Source: Ophiosphaerella korrae
Taxonomy: Eukaryota; Ascomycota; Dothideomycetes; Pleosporales; Phaeosphaeriaceae
DNA length: 64,000 nt
Assembly (NCBI GenBank): GCA_028456385.1
Contig: JALNQF010000016.1
Location: 62,001 to 126,000, forward strand
Direction of reading: 5' to 3'
Shown: in pieces, positions 1 to 11,262 of the stretch
Position numbering within the stretch: position 1 is the first letter of the stretch
Layout of the letters: each line of letters starts with the position of its first letter
Made by a program: the position numbers and the translations under genes
The notes under the pieces: generated by a model
Told to the model about the DNA's origin: nothing
Databases searched by the model: none
What the model saw: only the letters and a program-made list of their open reading frames with translations

Positions 1-118
1 CCCACTCAGATATCGAAGCATACGGCGGAAAATAACAAGGAAAGTAACATTGATTCTTTACAACAAGTCATAAGATCGGAGTGTCAGGCAAACAAGCGAT
101 TTAAAATACATAAAGTGA

Positions 119-472
119 ACACACAAGTTATCGCAAAGGCCTGTTCCATTTTCTCAAAAAGAAGCTATTCACTCACCGTCAAGTCTCAGCAACCACACAT
201 CAGTTGACCCCAGCCTTAGTAGCGAAACATTAGTGCGCTATTCCAGCGGTGATTCAGACACTGTTCCCCTATTAGGGTACTGCGTTCGACCTGCAAGAGT
301 TTCATTCGGGTCTAGAGTGCAGGCCGCTTTGTATAATCCAAATATGTGTGACGACCTGTCCGACGATGCGGAAGGCGAACTGCAAGGGTTTAATGAGATC
401 GAAGACACTGAAAGTGAAAGGGATAGAAGTAGGGACGAGGGTCAAAGGGTCAATGAGCATTATAATAGGTGA
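119..472 (+). CDS. possible 3' terminal exon of a gene starting upstream of the window
   Basis: An open frame runs from just after a TGA at 116-118 to a TGA at 470-472. It has no ATG near its start. It begins with a Ser/Pro-rich stretch, continues through a short patch with hydrophobic and cysteine residues (around LLGYCVRPARVSF), and ends in a very acidic then charged tail rich in D, E, S and R. This composition resembles a disordered C-terminus. A plausible acceptor, tctcag, lies near 183-188. No family was recognised. It could also be chance: at 118 codons without homology the support is weak. Confidence 0.25.
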   Translation, partial: THKLSQRPVPFSQKEAIHSPSSLSNHTSVDPSLSSETLVRYSSGDSDTVPLLGYCVRPARVSFGSRVQAALYNPNMCDDLSDDAEGELQGFNEIEDTESERDRSRDEGQRVNEHYNR

Positions 473-721
473 ACGAAATAAGTAATGGACTAAAGTACGG
501 AAAGACGAGGCTGAGAAAGTAGAGAGCTTAAATCAAGCATGAATTACTCCGGCCGTTTTATCTATCATAGGGTTTTATAAGCCGCTATATTTTCATTTCT
601 GTCCTCCAATCAGTATCATGACCATCGTCGATATCCGTTATCCAAGTGTTACCCAACAGATATTGACATTTTAAAAAGTGTGGGAAAAAAACTTGCCCTT
701 TCTTAAATACGCTTATGAATC

Positions 722-3212
722 TCACAATGCCTTACGTTTTAAACCCTTTGGAAATAGTGGTTTTTGGCGTGCTCGCATTGAAGGTCGTCTTCGGCAGGCA
801 TAGAACGCGATCGTTTCGGTACCCTGATGTACTCCATCCTCAAAGGCTTTTGCGACGTTTTCAACACAATGAATACGAGAATTTAGACGGGTGGCAAAAA
901 CAATAGCCAGGGGATAGAAGTAGGTGTTCGTTGCGTCGTAGGCAATGCCCCACCCATCAATAATTCGAGCGACCAATTCTCGAATATGTTCACATGTGGT
1001 CGATTCATTATCCAGGCCAAGTCGGTTGCATATGAGTCCCATAGATGCAGATGCTGTATAATCGAGGAAGATTTTATCCTTGCCTAAAGATTGGTTGACA
1101 GCCAGGGTGCGTCGACCCGCTCTGAATTCGTGCAGCCTTAACAAGGCCGCCACCGAGTGGTTTTTATCCGACAATGTAATCAGATCGCCGAGGGAGAGGT
1201 AATGGATTATGGCGGCTCGCGGAATATCTGCATAAACAACATATTCTATTCCTGCTTTAGTATAAATTATTGCACAGGTTAGGGTGGCTTACCAGCGTGG
1301 GCCCTATAGCGGGCCCAATGTGCTTGGCCTTTGCGCTTCAAATCTCGAAGTTCTTCAGCCGCACTCAGCGTCTTCGTGCCTTTCAATAGTGGATGTCCAA
1401 GATCAATAACAGCAAGCCAGGGTCTTTCCATTTCAGAAGCCTTTACCTATAATCTGTTAGTATTTTTCTAATGCACATGGTATTATACGCCTCAAACTAT
1501 ACAAGTGCTTGTATTAAACTAGTAGAGACAGAAATCCCTAAAGTCAATTAATAAACAAGCCTTTGTGAATTACCAAAGCTTGCGTACGTACATGCTGACG
1601 AACCTCCTTTCATGGAAAAATGCGTATTTAAAAGCAGATTGATTGCTTGCTTCCCCTCACCCTCTTGGCTAAAAGGTGGAGGCAAAGGACCCCTCCAAAG
1701 CGCAAACATTCCGGCTATAAAGCCATGCTCGTCCGTGAACTGTGTCTTTGATGTTTTCGGAGACCAGACGCGGAAGCCTAATTTTGGACTTGAGCCTGAC
1801 ATTGTAGTGTTATAGGGAACGTCAATCGCCTGGCGATCGGGATCTGTATCGCTCAAGTGCTCAGACGTATCAAACTCTGGGTCCCTACTGAGCGTAAACC
1901 CACTTAATCGTAGATCTTTAATAGTGGGTTTTGGCTGTTGTTCCGGATATCCTTTCACGGCCTTTTGTGAACTTCTCCTTACAAGGCTTTTATACACTTT
2001 TCGGGTAACAACTGATTTAGCTTTTCGAGCCTTTCCTGAGGGAGACAAATCTTCTTCATATAACTTTTCCAAGTTAATGTTGAGTTTTGCAGCAGTTGTT
2101 TCAATCCTATCTCTTATCGCACTATATTTATCCTGAGGATCGTCAAAAGGAACCGCGAACACAGCTTTGTAAACAGGAAATGCTTCTGGGCCGTGCTGAG
2201 GTACTCGCGGTCAATATAATTGAGGTAGATCAAGATGGAGGAATCTACGCACCAGACGTAAGTAGCTTTCAAATCTATAGGGTCAGTTCGAACCGAATTA
2301 TACAGCACTGTAGGTCAGGACTACTGACTGATTTCTTATCTTAGCCATCGGAAGCTGCTGATAGAAGGTCGCATTATATATGCGAGCGAAATCCGCAGGG
2401 GCCCTCCCGTACCACCTCCATAAAACACAGAGGAATCTAGAAACTTGTTATATGTCTTCAAATGTACTTTGAGTAAGGGTACTTACTGTCGCTCCTCGTC
2501 CGTCCAGTGATGGTTTGGCGAGTACTCTGGTAACATTTTTGTAAAGTTTCCTTCTGAAGAGGCGGCTCTAGCATTTAACCTAAAATCTAACTTCCGTTGA
2601 ACTAAAGGAGCGTTGCGTAATATTGGGTAATGCAATTGGTGACCTTGGAGGCTGATCTCAAGATAAGCGTGGCGTTTCAATGCTGCAGAACAGCGCGAGA
2701 CAGGGCAGGGTGAAGTCCTGAAATCAGATCTGCTTCTGTCACTATACCAAGGGGAATCCGTTTCCGCAGTAGAGGTTATAACAACATCCACGTGAGATGA
2801 ACTGGTTGATGATGTCTCAAAACTTCCCGAGGAAGCGAACGACACAAGTTGTTCAAAAAACGTATTACTAGCTACACGAATTAGCATAAACGGTCCATAT
2901 CCAGAAGCGACTGATTCGGGCTGACAGGTAACTGTTGTTGCTAGAGGTTCACAAATGGGTTTGATGCTGCGTTGCTTAACGGAGGAGTATTTTTCGGCAA
3001 GAGGCAAGACTGGGTCTACATTTCTGCGACCAATCTAGGAATTAACTTACGGAAGCAGCTTCGAGCATCACTGTCTTACCTGCAACGTTCTCTCCCCCTA
3101 CACTTGCGCCTGTTGCATTTCCAACCGCTGCACTGTCAGGCGGCACCCACATCAAAACCCTATCCCCAGCTGCTTGCTGATAACTCATAGTTGAGGACTG
3201 GGTATAAGCCAT
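722..3212 (-). CDS. six-exon hypothetical protein, DUF7587-like fungal family
   Basis: Proposed exons on the minus strand are 3212-3080, 3015-2487, 2436-2325, 2195-1557, 1446-1293 and 1227-722. They total 2073 nt (690 aa) and all phases agree. The ATG at 3212 opens a Ser/Gln-rich segment. Around residues 200-260 is a block with HHWTDEERQFLCVLWRWYG and then FARIYNATFYQQL, like the Myb-like or helical segment before the main domain in these proteins. The C-terminal half holds GFRVWSP, FIAGMFALWRGPLP and WLAVIDLGHP, which I associate with the fungal DUF7587 family (from memory). Function is unknown. The fourth intron needs an unusual GTTTAT donor at 1556, and the junction 2325/2195 is the least certain. 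Either could mean a slightly different model or early decay. Confidence 0.6.
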
Positions 3213-4584
3213 GAAACTGCAAATGGATTGAGGAACAAGAAATACAGCACCAACAAATCTCAAAGGTGGTGATAGAGGTGGAGGTGGAAGTGGTAGCTGA
3301 AAGCGGATCAGGTAGTATACTGCGCAGAACTTTATTACGCGTAGCATCGCAGCGCGTTTGGGGCGCGTTAATGACGCGAAAAGGCATGCCGTATAAATTG
3401 AAAGAAGAGCTAGACACAGCCTTGGTAATCAGGTAAGTGTGGTGGTTAAACAAAAGCCAGCTTCAATGCAACATAATTCGGCGGTAAAGTGCTTATTGTA
3501 GGACCAGCAAAAAGAAGCTGTATAGGTAATAATAACATCGAGAGAAATCAAACAAGATCTCCGAGAAAATGGATGTTGCTTCCTAAATGTTTGTATGTCT
3601 GTAAATATTGTTATTTATAGTTAGCGAGAAGTAGATAATACATAAGACTACAAGGACGAAGTGCTTTGAAGAGAAGTAAAGTGATTCAAGAAGTAATATT
3701 TAAAATAACTAATGCTAACAATTTCTGAAAATATTGAGCCAAACACAGCTATTTAGCATCTAACACGGTCAGAAGCTAACATACTCGATAGCTACCTGAT
3801 ACCTGAATGTGAAGGCTTTACACAATATCGCGAATTAATTTCTTCGGCGCATAATGCTAGATCAATATATGCAGATACACCCCCACGCTGCGTTAATCGT
3901 TATTCGTTGTTTGGCTGCTTACAAAAGGAAGATGGTAAAGAATACACTACTACTCGTAACTACTTTTGTACTAGCAACCGGTAACCAGGAAACTGGAGAA
4001 GGAAGTGCCAGCTAAGCGCCGGTCTATGCTCGCCATCTTAGATGGGGAAATTACGGTAAGGTCGGAAATATGCAAAATTAGGAAAGATTCGCGAGACAAG
4101 AATGGAAAAGAGGGGAAACCGATAACGACGGAGGTACGTATCCACCCGCGCAACATGAGTATGCGGGCCGAACATGTAACTTGGCGGCGCAGTCATCGTT
4201 CGCAGTTTGTCGGTGTGAATCAGATGCTCGAGAGCGCATACGCGCCGCCTTGTTTAGGATTTTGTATGCAATGTTGCTGCGAGCACATATGCGCTGACAA
4301 GTGGTGGGTGGGGGATTAATTTATCCCGCATAGCGGATATAAAGCATGACGACCGTGCGTGCAGAGAACCGGTCCAAAATCTGGCGCAAAGGGCGTCTAT
4401 AGGCTGGAAACAGTACCATGTGGTTTGCCTTGCTGTTCCATGTCTAAATCGCGCGTGACCTAACGTCCTCAAAAGAAGCTCACTTGTGTCTTTGATGCTC
4501 AGGACAAAGTTTATTCACACACCACTTTTCCCACCATTTTCTGTACAGAATTAGCGCATTGCTCACGTGGATATACACGATGTC
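3213..4584. other. AT-rich intergenic region
   Basis: This separates the 5' end of the DUF7587-like gene from the 3' end of the F-box gene. The part from about 3480 to 3960 is clearly AT-rich. A plus-strand open frame at 4005-4319 (104 codons) ends in a Cys-rich stretch but has no recognisable domain, and overlapping frames are open on the other strand. I see no supported gene. Confidence 0.5.
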
Positions 4585-6176
4585 TCACCTCTGAACATAA
4601 GTAACACACGTGCCGTCGTCACCTAGCGCATCCACACTGTCCATGTGACCGTTACAGCATGGTACTGATACTGGGGTGTCTGGGTATGTCTGTGGGAAGT
4701 GCAGGAATCCGCCCTGTTCTGGTTCATCCGTGCCTGCATCTGAATCTAGGTCCGAGTCGGGCATTGAACCGTTGCTACCGTCGGCCTCGTCGGCATGGTA
4801 ATCGAGCGCATCTTCATCATCATCAGCCAGGTCCCAGTCGTCACTCTCATCACTACTATCGCTACCAACTAGAGGTTCATCAGGAACCTCAGCGCCAAGA
4901 ACCCGTGATTCATCAAAATGTTTCTCATAGTCGATCCGTCGAAGGCTTACCCAGTCCAATTTCACCATGTCATCTCGAAGGGAAACTAATACGTCTTTCC
5001 AGTGGCTCCCGTCTTTAAGTAGAACATCTCGAAGCCGTAGTCCGCGTAGAGTCTCCCGATGCCTTCTGGCCAAGCTAATTATTTCGTCCGCATCAAGCCT
5101 CCAGGCCTGGATGCCGAAAGCTTGGAGCTTATCCCACTTCACGTTATGAAATATCTCTTCCAGTCGTATAGTTATTGGCCTGTGTGAAGGGAACCCAATG
5201 TGTACTGCTTCAATGTTCTTCGCAGCCGTGAAAACTGACTCTGAAAAAGAGGACAGTTCTCTCATCTTGACATCGAGGTCGGTAGGGTCATCGAAATGTA
5301 GTTCTAGACAGGTTAGACGTTCTGCAAGGAGACTCAAGGTCGTCCGTGGGGTCTTCAACGCATCAACAACGCTCTGCGGGCTTAGCATAGGCGACGAAAA
5401 TCGTGAGCAAGGCGACCTAGATTCAAGAAGCGCCGTGCCAATGGTCTTGACGCTATGAAAACAAGCTTTACATGATCAGTGCATGTTACAAAGTTTCGCA
5501 GGAGGGCTGCCTACCTGGCGGCCACTTCAACTCAACGAACTGGTTCAACTCATCATGGTCTCGAATGTAGGAGATCAATGAAGCATCCTGCTGGTCCTGA
5601 AGTCGGAGAATCTGCACATGTTGGAGAGAGGTAAAGGCTGAAATAGCCAGATTTAGCACCCGAGCATCCTCACCGTTCTTCACGATGTCCTTTTGGTCTC
5701 TGCTTTTCTGTATGAAGTGCCTAACATCAAGCAGACCAAGGCTGTCCGGTAGCGTAGGAAGGAGTTCTTGCACTCGATCTTTCCCTACATAGCAGTCAGT
5801 CAAGGGAGAAGCTTTGTAGTCCTAGTAGATAGAGACCTGGGAGATAGAAGAAGGGCACCATGTAGCTGAACTTCTTCACCCGTTCAGCTAGATGGGGCTG
5901 TTTTGCGATTCGCTCCAAGCGCCTGAGTCCTCTCCTTGAAAAGCGTGTTGTGACGCGTGAGAACTGATGAATGACACCGAGGTCAGAAAACTTTCTGCAT
6001 GTGAGGCGGAAGGAGGCAATGTTCTGCGCCTGGTCTGGTTCTGGTGGGGGGTGGGGCTTGAAGCTTTCCTGCGAAAGGTAGGCGCGGCGCTCCAGGCTGA
6101 TGAGCTTTTCTGGCTCTGAGGCGACATGTTCAAGAATGATTCTGAGAAGCTCATCGGCGAGATCGAGGATGCCCAT
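4585..6176 (-). CDS. F-box-like protein
   Basis: Proposed exons are 6176-5837, 5784-5490 and 5452-4585 (1503 nt, 500 aa). The N-terminus MGILDLADELLRIILEHV matches the fungal F-box-like pattern, with a second part around FRLTCRKFSDLG. The middle is leucine-rich (LTCLELHF, LRGLRLRDVLL), like the degenerate LRR-type regions that follow fungal F-boxes. The C-terminus is strongly acidic (Asp/Ser/Glu), then ends in a short Cys-containing tail. F-box proteins usually act as substrate receptors of SCF ubiquitin ligases; the target here is unknown. The first intron (52 nt) is normal. The second, in the only frame-consistent model I found, is just 37 nt, shorter than usual, so its borders or the sequence there need checking. 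Confidence 0.65.
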
Positions 6177-7385
6177 TGCGGTATTCACAGACCATGGACC
6201 GCGGCAAAGCAAGGACGTCACAGATTTCAAGTAGGCTAGGGAAAGGAAGTGCGGCCCGGCACGAAGAACATGTGGCGGGCGAGACAGAAGTGGGATAGCG
6301 ACAGCGACGAAGTCGAATCACAGACCAAGGTGGTGGAGTCGGACGGCGATACTCTGGGGGCTGATGTGGGTGGAACAGCCAGAGGGGCGGTGGCAGCTGC
6401 AAAAATCAACGAGCATGGCCTTCGCCCGACGGTCAGCATCCAGTGTCGCTGAAGAGTTACGGAGGCAGAGTGGGCACGAAATCAATCTGGATTGCGCTTC
6501 TAACGCACCACAGTCGACCACTAGTGCCCCACTACCCAATGACAGAGCAATGGGCTAGGCCCGGACAGGTTAGCGGTCATCACATGACCATCTTATGTAT
6601 GCGGCCACCCCTCTGGAACACGCGTGAAAGGCGGGAGCAGTGGCTCCTCCCGAGCGAAAAGAGACGATTCGGTGCTGGACACGGCTGCACGACGGCCAGG
6701 AGTGGGTCAGCCTGCGCCCATTTGATTCGACATGTACTCGCACCTCCCCACATGGCCCCGTCATCCTCGAATCAGAGCCGGGTGGTTCCAGATGCTTCGT
6801 TGGCAGCGCATGCATTTGAAAGAGCGCTTGCCGACGCCAACCAACCGCCAAAACAGTGTCATCCGGGTCATACCACTGCCGTGCACTTGGGATTGGGGAT
6901 TGCGTTATGTGTGCCCGTCTGGAGGCTGGAGGCTCTGTCTCATTGCTTGATGATAGGTACACACATTGTCTTGGTCGCGGGCTTCACGCAAACCATCCTG
7001 ATTCTTTTCACTCCCTTCACCAGCCCATGCCCTGGTCAAACCAGCATGCAGCGGTCAAATCCGCCTGCGAGACGAGCAGCTGTGGATTGACGTAATGCCA
7101 CTACCATCCCAAGCCCCCTGGATCCCTGCCGGTAGAGCATCAATTTCCGAGAAGCAATTTCATGTGCATCTGCACTGTCGTGCTGTTCAGGAACGCACAA
7201 TGTCGTGGTTTGTCTTGCAGACGAACGCACCTCGGACGGCTATGAGCATGTGTTTGACAAGTCATTTCATCAATCTCACCAACACTCATTTGCACCATTT
7301 CAGTCATCTTCCTGTTTCCTTTTTGGTCCTTCTGCACATAAACCCAATCAACGTGGCTCAATCATCGGTACTTTGCCGGCAGTGG
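6177..7385. other. intergenic region upstream of the F-box gene
   Basis: This lies between the F-box start and the 3' end of the adenylyltransferase gene, both on the minus strand. It is GC-balanced and has many overlapping open frames on both strands (for example 6443-7090), none with a recognisable domain or repeated support. It is best read as promoter plus downstream region. Confidence 0.5.
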
Positions 7386-8690
7386 TCACGCCTTCGCTCT
7401 CGCCATCATCCACTCACTACGCCTCCGACGTATCTCCGTACTGCTCAGCTTGCTCTGAAATGACTCGTCCACGCTGTCCTCTTCGCTGGCATCGAGAACA
7501 GCGACCTCAAAGACTTCTAAGACGGGCCATCCTTGTTCTCTACGTTTGTCGTTCACAGCCGCACCACCGCCCCTTGTCTCAAGTGACAACGCCAGAGCTG
7601 TAATATCCTTGTCAGTAATGGTGGGACCAAAAGGATCCCAGATTTCAACATATTTAACTACCAAGCCGAACGGATAGCTGACGTGGACAGCGTGTCCATT
7701 GGATCCGGGATTGTTGATCTCTTGCACATGGACACGCATATCATCAGAACGTCCAAAATAGATGATAGATGAAAGGAAATCATGCACAGATTCCTGTCGA
7801 CGCTTCCAGCTCTCTAGCTGGTCGGCAAACTTCTTGTTCTTGAGTAGCGCATCTCCCGTGATTCCCACCGTGAGCGTGCTTGGTGATTGCTCAGATGCTT
7901 GTCTTCTCCCGAGGACGAAGGCAAACATGGTAAGCAACAGCTTGTGGCCAATGTGTAGGTGATCAAAAGTCCCGCCTACGGCAACAGAAAGGTGATTGAT
8001 ATCGCTTCCAGCAGTCGGCTGTTCGTCTGCTATTTTTTCGACTTTTACTATGCCTCCGCGCACGCGCAATACTTCTCTTGCAGCCTTTGAAAGAGACAGA
8101 AAGCTCTGCAGAAACCGCTCACCCTCTTCGGATTCAATAGAGTAGATGGTATCCCATGATCTCGGGGCCCGAGCCAATGTGTGAATATCAATGGCTGGAC
8201 CCTGCAGCTCCTGCTCTGGAGTCGAATCAGGCAGAAGAATACTTGGTTGTCCATTTCTCGGATAGGCAACAAGCACAACACGGGCATCAACCCCTTCTGT
8301 GGCCTCGGTATCAATAGCTTTGGTGGTGGTAATTATACAAATGAGTTTGTACAGATCAGCAACTAGTTGCTGTGTGGCTGCATAATGTGGCCCTCTTGGT
8401 GAGTCTAGATGGCCGTAGAGAGCAGGCACCGGCAATGCGATTTCCAGAGAGGCACGAGTGCTCTGTGCAAACGAAGGTTTTGCCAATTCCTTCAGAACGG
8501 TAAAGAGTGGTGCATTGTAAGCAGCTTTGAGCGATGCATATGACAAAGGACTGGGAGCTGGGGGCAAGAGCAGTAGCGAACGCCTGTTTAGTGATGCCAT
8601 GTCTGTGAACCGTCGTACCAAGCTTCTTAGGCGAGAATTGGCTGCAGGGAAAAGGTTGAGAGGGAGATGCAGTGCTCGTGACAGGATCAT
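7386..8690 (-). CDS. pantetheine-phosphate adenylyltransferase (CoA biosynthesis)
   Basis: A single exon of 434 codons, or 404 from the ATG at 8600. The enzyme transfers AMP from ATP to 4'-phosphopantetheine to make dephospho-CoA, the fourth step of CoA synthesis. The C-terminal half carries the nucleotidyltransferase signature VGGTFDHLHIGHKLLL (T/HxGH type) and a downstream SSTEIRRRR that matches the ISSTxxR element. The N-terminal half, starting LLLLPPAP, is the extension usual in fungal Cab4-type proteins. The longer start adds 30 residues rich in Arg and Leu that could target mitochondria; the shorter MASLNRR start is equally plausible. The gene is divergent from the WD40 gene at 8965. 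Family assignment is firm; the start is not. Confidence 0.9.
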   Translation of the reverse strand: MILSRALHLPLNLFPAANSRLRSLVRRFTDMASLNRRSLLLLPPAPSPLSYASLKAAYNAPLFTVLKELAKPSFAQSTRASLEIALPVPALYGHLDSPRGPHYAATQQLVADLYKLICIITTTKAIDTEATEGVDARVVLVAYPRNGQPSILLPDSTPEQELQGPAIDIHTLARAPRSWDTIYSIESEEGERFLQSFLSLSKAAREVLRVRGGIVKVEKIADEQPTAGSDINHLSVAVGGTFDHLHIGHKLLLTMFAFVLGRRQASEQSPSTLTVGITGDALLKNKKFADQLESWKRRQESVHDFLSSIIYFGRSDDMRVHVQEINNPGSNGHAVHVSYPFGLVVKYVEIWDPFGPTITDKDITALALSLETRGGGAAVNDKRREQGWPVLEVFEVAVLDASEEDSVDESFQSKLSSTEIRRRRSEWMMARAKA

Positions 8691-8964
8691 GAAGGGGAAG
8701 AGGCATTCACAAGAGTAAAGCTGGACCTTTGGCGTGAAGCCATGCTAGGAAGGGCCTCCAATTGAATGGGTGGTTTGGTGGTTTGGGTGGGGTGGAGGGG
8801 CACTGCCGAGACAATCCCGTGATGGGGAATGAGACGCTGGCCAACCTCAGCCCTAACTCGACCTTCTTGCCCATGCTGCTTCCTTCCACGTTCTCGTGCT
8901 GCCACCACCTCACGCCAGCCTCTTTCACAGACAGCAGCCGTAGCTGCTAACCCGGCGCCGCGCC
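8691..8964. promoter_or_regulatory. divergent promoter between adenylyltransferase and WDR68-like genes
   Basis: 274 bp (about 365 bp if the adenylyltransferase starts at 8600) separates two head-to-head start codons, so both promoters must lie here or inside the first exons. A purine-rich stretch with repeated ggtggtttgg-like words lies at 8767-8800 and a pyrimidine-rich stretch at 8855-8935, as is common before fungal start sites. No specific factor site is claimed. Confidence 0.5.
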
Positions 8965-11262
8965 ATGCCTTTCGGTCACCCTCACCAGAATGCGCAGCAC
9001 AATCCAGCAGCAGGGATATATCAAGCCGCCGCGGCATTGGGCAGCATAGGCGCGCCCATGGGAAATTTACGCGCTGCGACCTCTGGGCAGACCAGCGCGG
9101 GCACCGATGCTTTCCAGCCTTCAGGAAATATACAATCCCCTGCAGAGCAAACATATGCTTCGGGCGGGCACACCGCACCCCCAGCTGCCCAATCCAGCTT
9201 TGAGACTCCTCGACGAGCACCTACTTTGAGCCGCGCGCCTGACTCGGAGCTCCATATATCGACTGGGTCGTCGTCAACTACCAATCTTCAGCAGTTGCAG
9301 CAGCAGCAGCAGCAGCAACAACAACAACAACAGCAACAGCAGCAACAACAGCAGCAGCAGTCCATGTACAATACAACCGATAGCTACTCGGCTCCTAGCA
9401 TGCAGCTCCAGCAAGGCGCGCCTAGCAACACCCAGTATGGGGCCCCAGCCCAGCCGATCCCAAATGCTCTACAACCGGCAGCAGGTGCTGCGCAACAGCG
9501 GCCAAGCGCCGCCGCAGCATACACCGCACCGGCAGGCGTGGCTACTCAAAACCAGATTGCAAGCAATGCTCACCAATACACGCTCCCTACGCGCTCCAAC
9601 ACAATAAACCAGTCACAACAGTCCGCACACTCTTACTCGCGCTCGAGCCCAGCTGGTATGGGCCCAGATCAGAAATATATTCCTTTTTCAAATACACCCG
9701 AGCAGACCAAATACGCCCCTAACACACCCGCGCAAAAGTACTATCCCACAACCCCTTCCAACGCTGCTTCCAATTCCCCACTGGGGCTAGCCGACATCAG
9801 ACCACGTGCGAACTCATCTATGGACCAAGAGGGTGGAACAGGCCATGGAAACTCTCTCATGGCCGAACAGAGCAAGGTGGCCTCAAACAGCAACTATCTA
9901 GCGCCATGGAGCATTTACGCCTACGATTGGTGTAAATGGGCTGTTCCTGGCGGCAACAGCGCCGGGAAAATGGCTGTTGGCAGTTACCTCGAGGACAATC
10001 ACAATTTTGTACGTTAGCTCAGTCAAGTTCGCGCTCATACTAACCATCTTCAGATCCGCATTCTAGACACTCAAATCGTACCTCAAGAAAACGTGGCTCC
10101 TGGTTCTGCACCTTACGGTCTCGAATACAACGCCGTCGCTGAAGCTACGTGCTCCTTTCCCGTGACACGGATACTTTGGGAGCCCCCTTCCTCCCAAAAG
10201 CAGTCGACGGATCTCCTCGCCACGTCTGGCGACCATCTACGATTATGGTCCCTACCCCAAAATCCTGGAAATACCATGAGCAATACCATAACACGATCGT
10301 CATCGGTAAACACTCGCGAACCTCAATTACCCAAACTCACTCCACTTGCCCTTCTCTCAAACTCGAAAACTCCAGAACACACTGCACCTCTCACCTCTCT
10401 TGATTGGAACACCATGTCACCAAAGCTCATCATTACCTCCAGCATAGATACCACATGTACAATCTGGGATATACCATCGCTCACAGCCAAGACGCAGTTG
10501 ATTGCACACGACAAAGAAGTATTTGATGTGCGTTTCTGTGCAGGGAGTGTAGACGTTTTTGTCAGCTGCGGAGCTGATGGCAGCGTGCGCATGTTCGACC
10601 TTCGCAGCCTTGAGCATAGCACCATCATTTATGAGCCCTCTGACAAGAACGGTGATCGTGATAAAAGTGAGGGATGAAGGCACCGTTCTTTTTAGCTTCT
10701 CACTGACATATACATAGGCTCTCCCACTGGAGGTCGCATGTCTCCCACCAAGGCCCAACAGACCATGTCATATGCCCCGCCCCTCCTGCGCCTCGCTGCC
10801 TCACCCCACGACTCGCATCTCCTCGCTACGTTCGCCGCTGACTCTAATATCATTCGCATTCTTGACGTTCGGCAGCCGGGGCAGGCCCTCCTTGAGCTGC
10901 GTGGACACTCCGCATCAGTGAATAGCATAGAATGGAACCCTTCACGAAGAGGTATGCTAGCTTCTGGTGGAGATGACTCGCTTGTTCTAGTGTGGGACCT
11001 ACTGCACGCCAACAACGGGGCAGTACTTAGCGGAGAGCATGCTGTTCCACCTCCACCCCCAGCAACTACACATTCTACACCCACAAACGGTGGAACTGGG
11101 ACACAAAATACGCCTGTGGGTCAGAAGGGCCCGTATGCCAGCTGGAGATGTGATTACGAAGTTGGAAATATTAGCTGGGCACCACAAAGTGCGCTCACTG
11201 GACAGGGTGGCGAATGGATTGGTGTTGCCGGCGGGCGAGGGATATGGGGCGTGAAGTTATGA
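8965..11262 (+). CDS. WD40 scaffold protein, WDR68/DCAF7 (AN11) family
   Basis: Exons are 8965-10008, 10054-10651 and 10718-11262 (728 aa). The C-terminal 400 residues are a WD40 propeller. It opens with APWSIYAYDWCKWAVPGG and MAVGSYLEDNHNFIRILD, a near-diagnostic start for the WDR68/AN11/TTG1 family, and has later WD repeats ending in SIDTTCTIWDI, CGADGSVRMFDLR and SGGDDSLVLVWDL. In animals and plants these scaffold DYRK kinases, CUL4-DDB1 ligases or transcription factor complexes; the fungal partner is not shown here. Unlike short metazoan homologs, this protein has a roughly 310-residue N-terminal extension rich in Gln, Ser, Ala and Pro with a polyglutamine run near residues 109-132. There is also a proline patch near 650-660 followed by a Thr/Gly-rich linker. 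Confidence 0.9.
9289..9360 (+). repeat. CAG/CAA repeat coding polyglutamine
   Basis: A run of CAG and CAA codons, interrupted by a single TTG, encodes about 23 glutamines in the WD40 protein. The mix of CAG and CAA suggests it is not freshly expanded. Length variation between strains is likely. Confidence 0.9.

Noticed and set aside
2280..2300. Sequence like a tRNA B box (gttcgaacc)
   Set aside because: No A box or cloverleaf can be drawn around it; it lies in an intron of the DUF7587-like model.
4659..5018. 119-codon plus-strand frame
   Set aside because: Antisense to the acidic C-terminal part of the F-box gene.
6443..7090. 215-codon plus-strand frame
   Set aside because: Overlaps equally long frames on the other strand, has no domain, and lies in a promoter-like region.
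8687..9220. 177-codon minus-strand frame over the divergent promoter and the WD40 first exon
   Set aside because: Antisense to a well-supported exon and without protein-like features.
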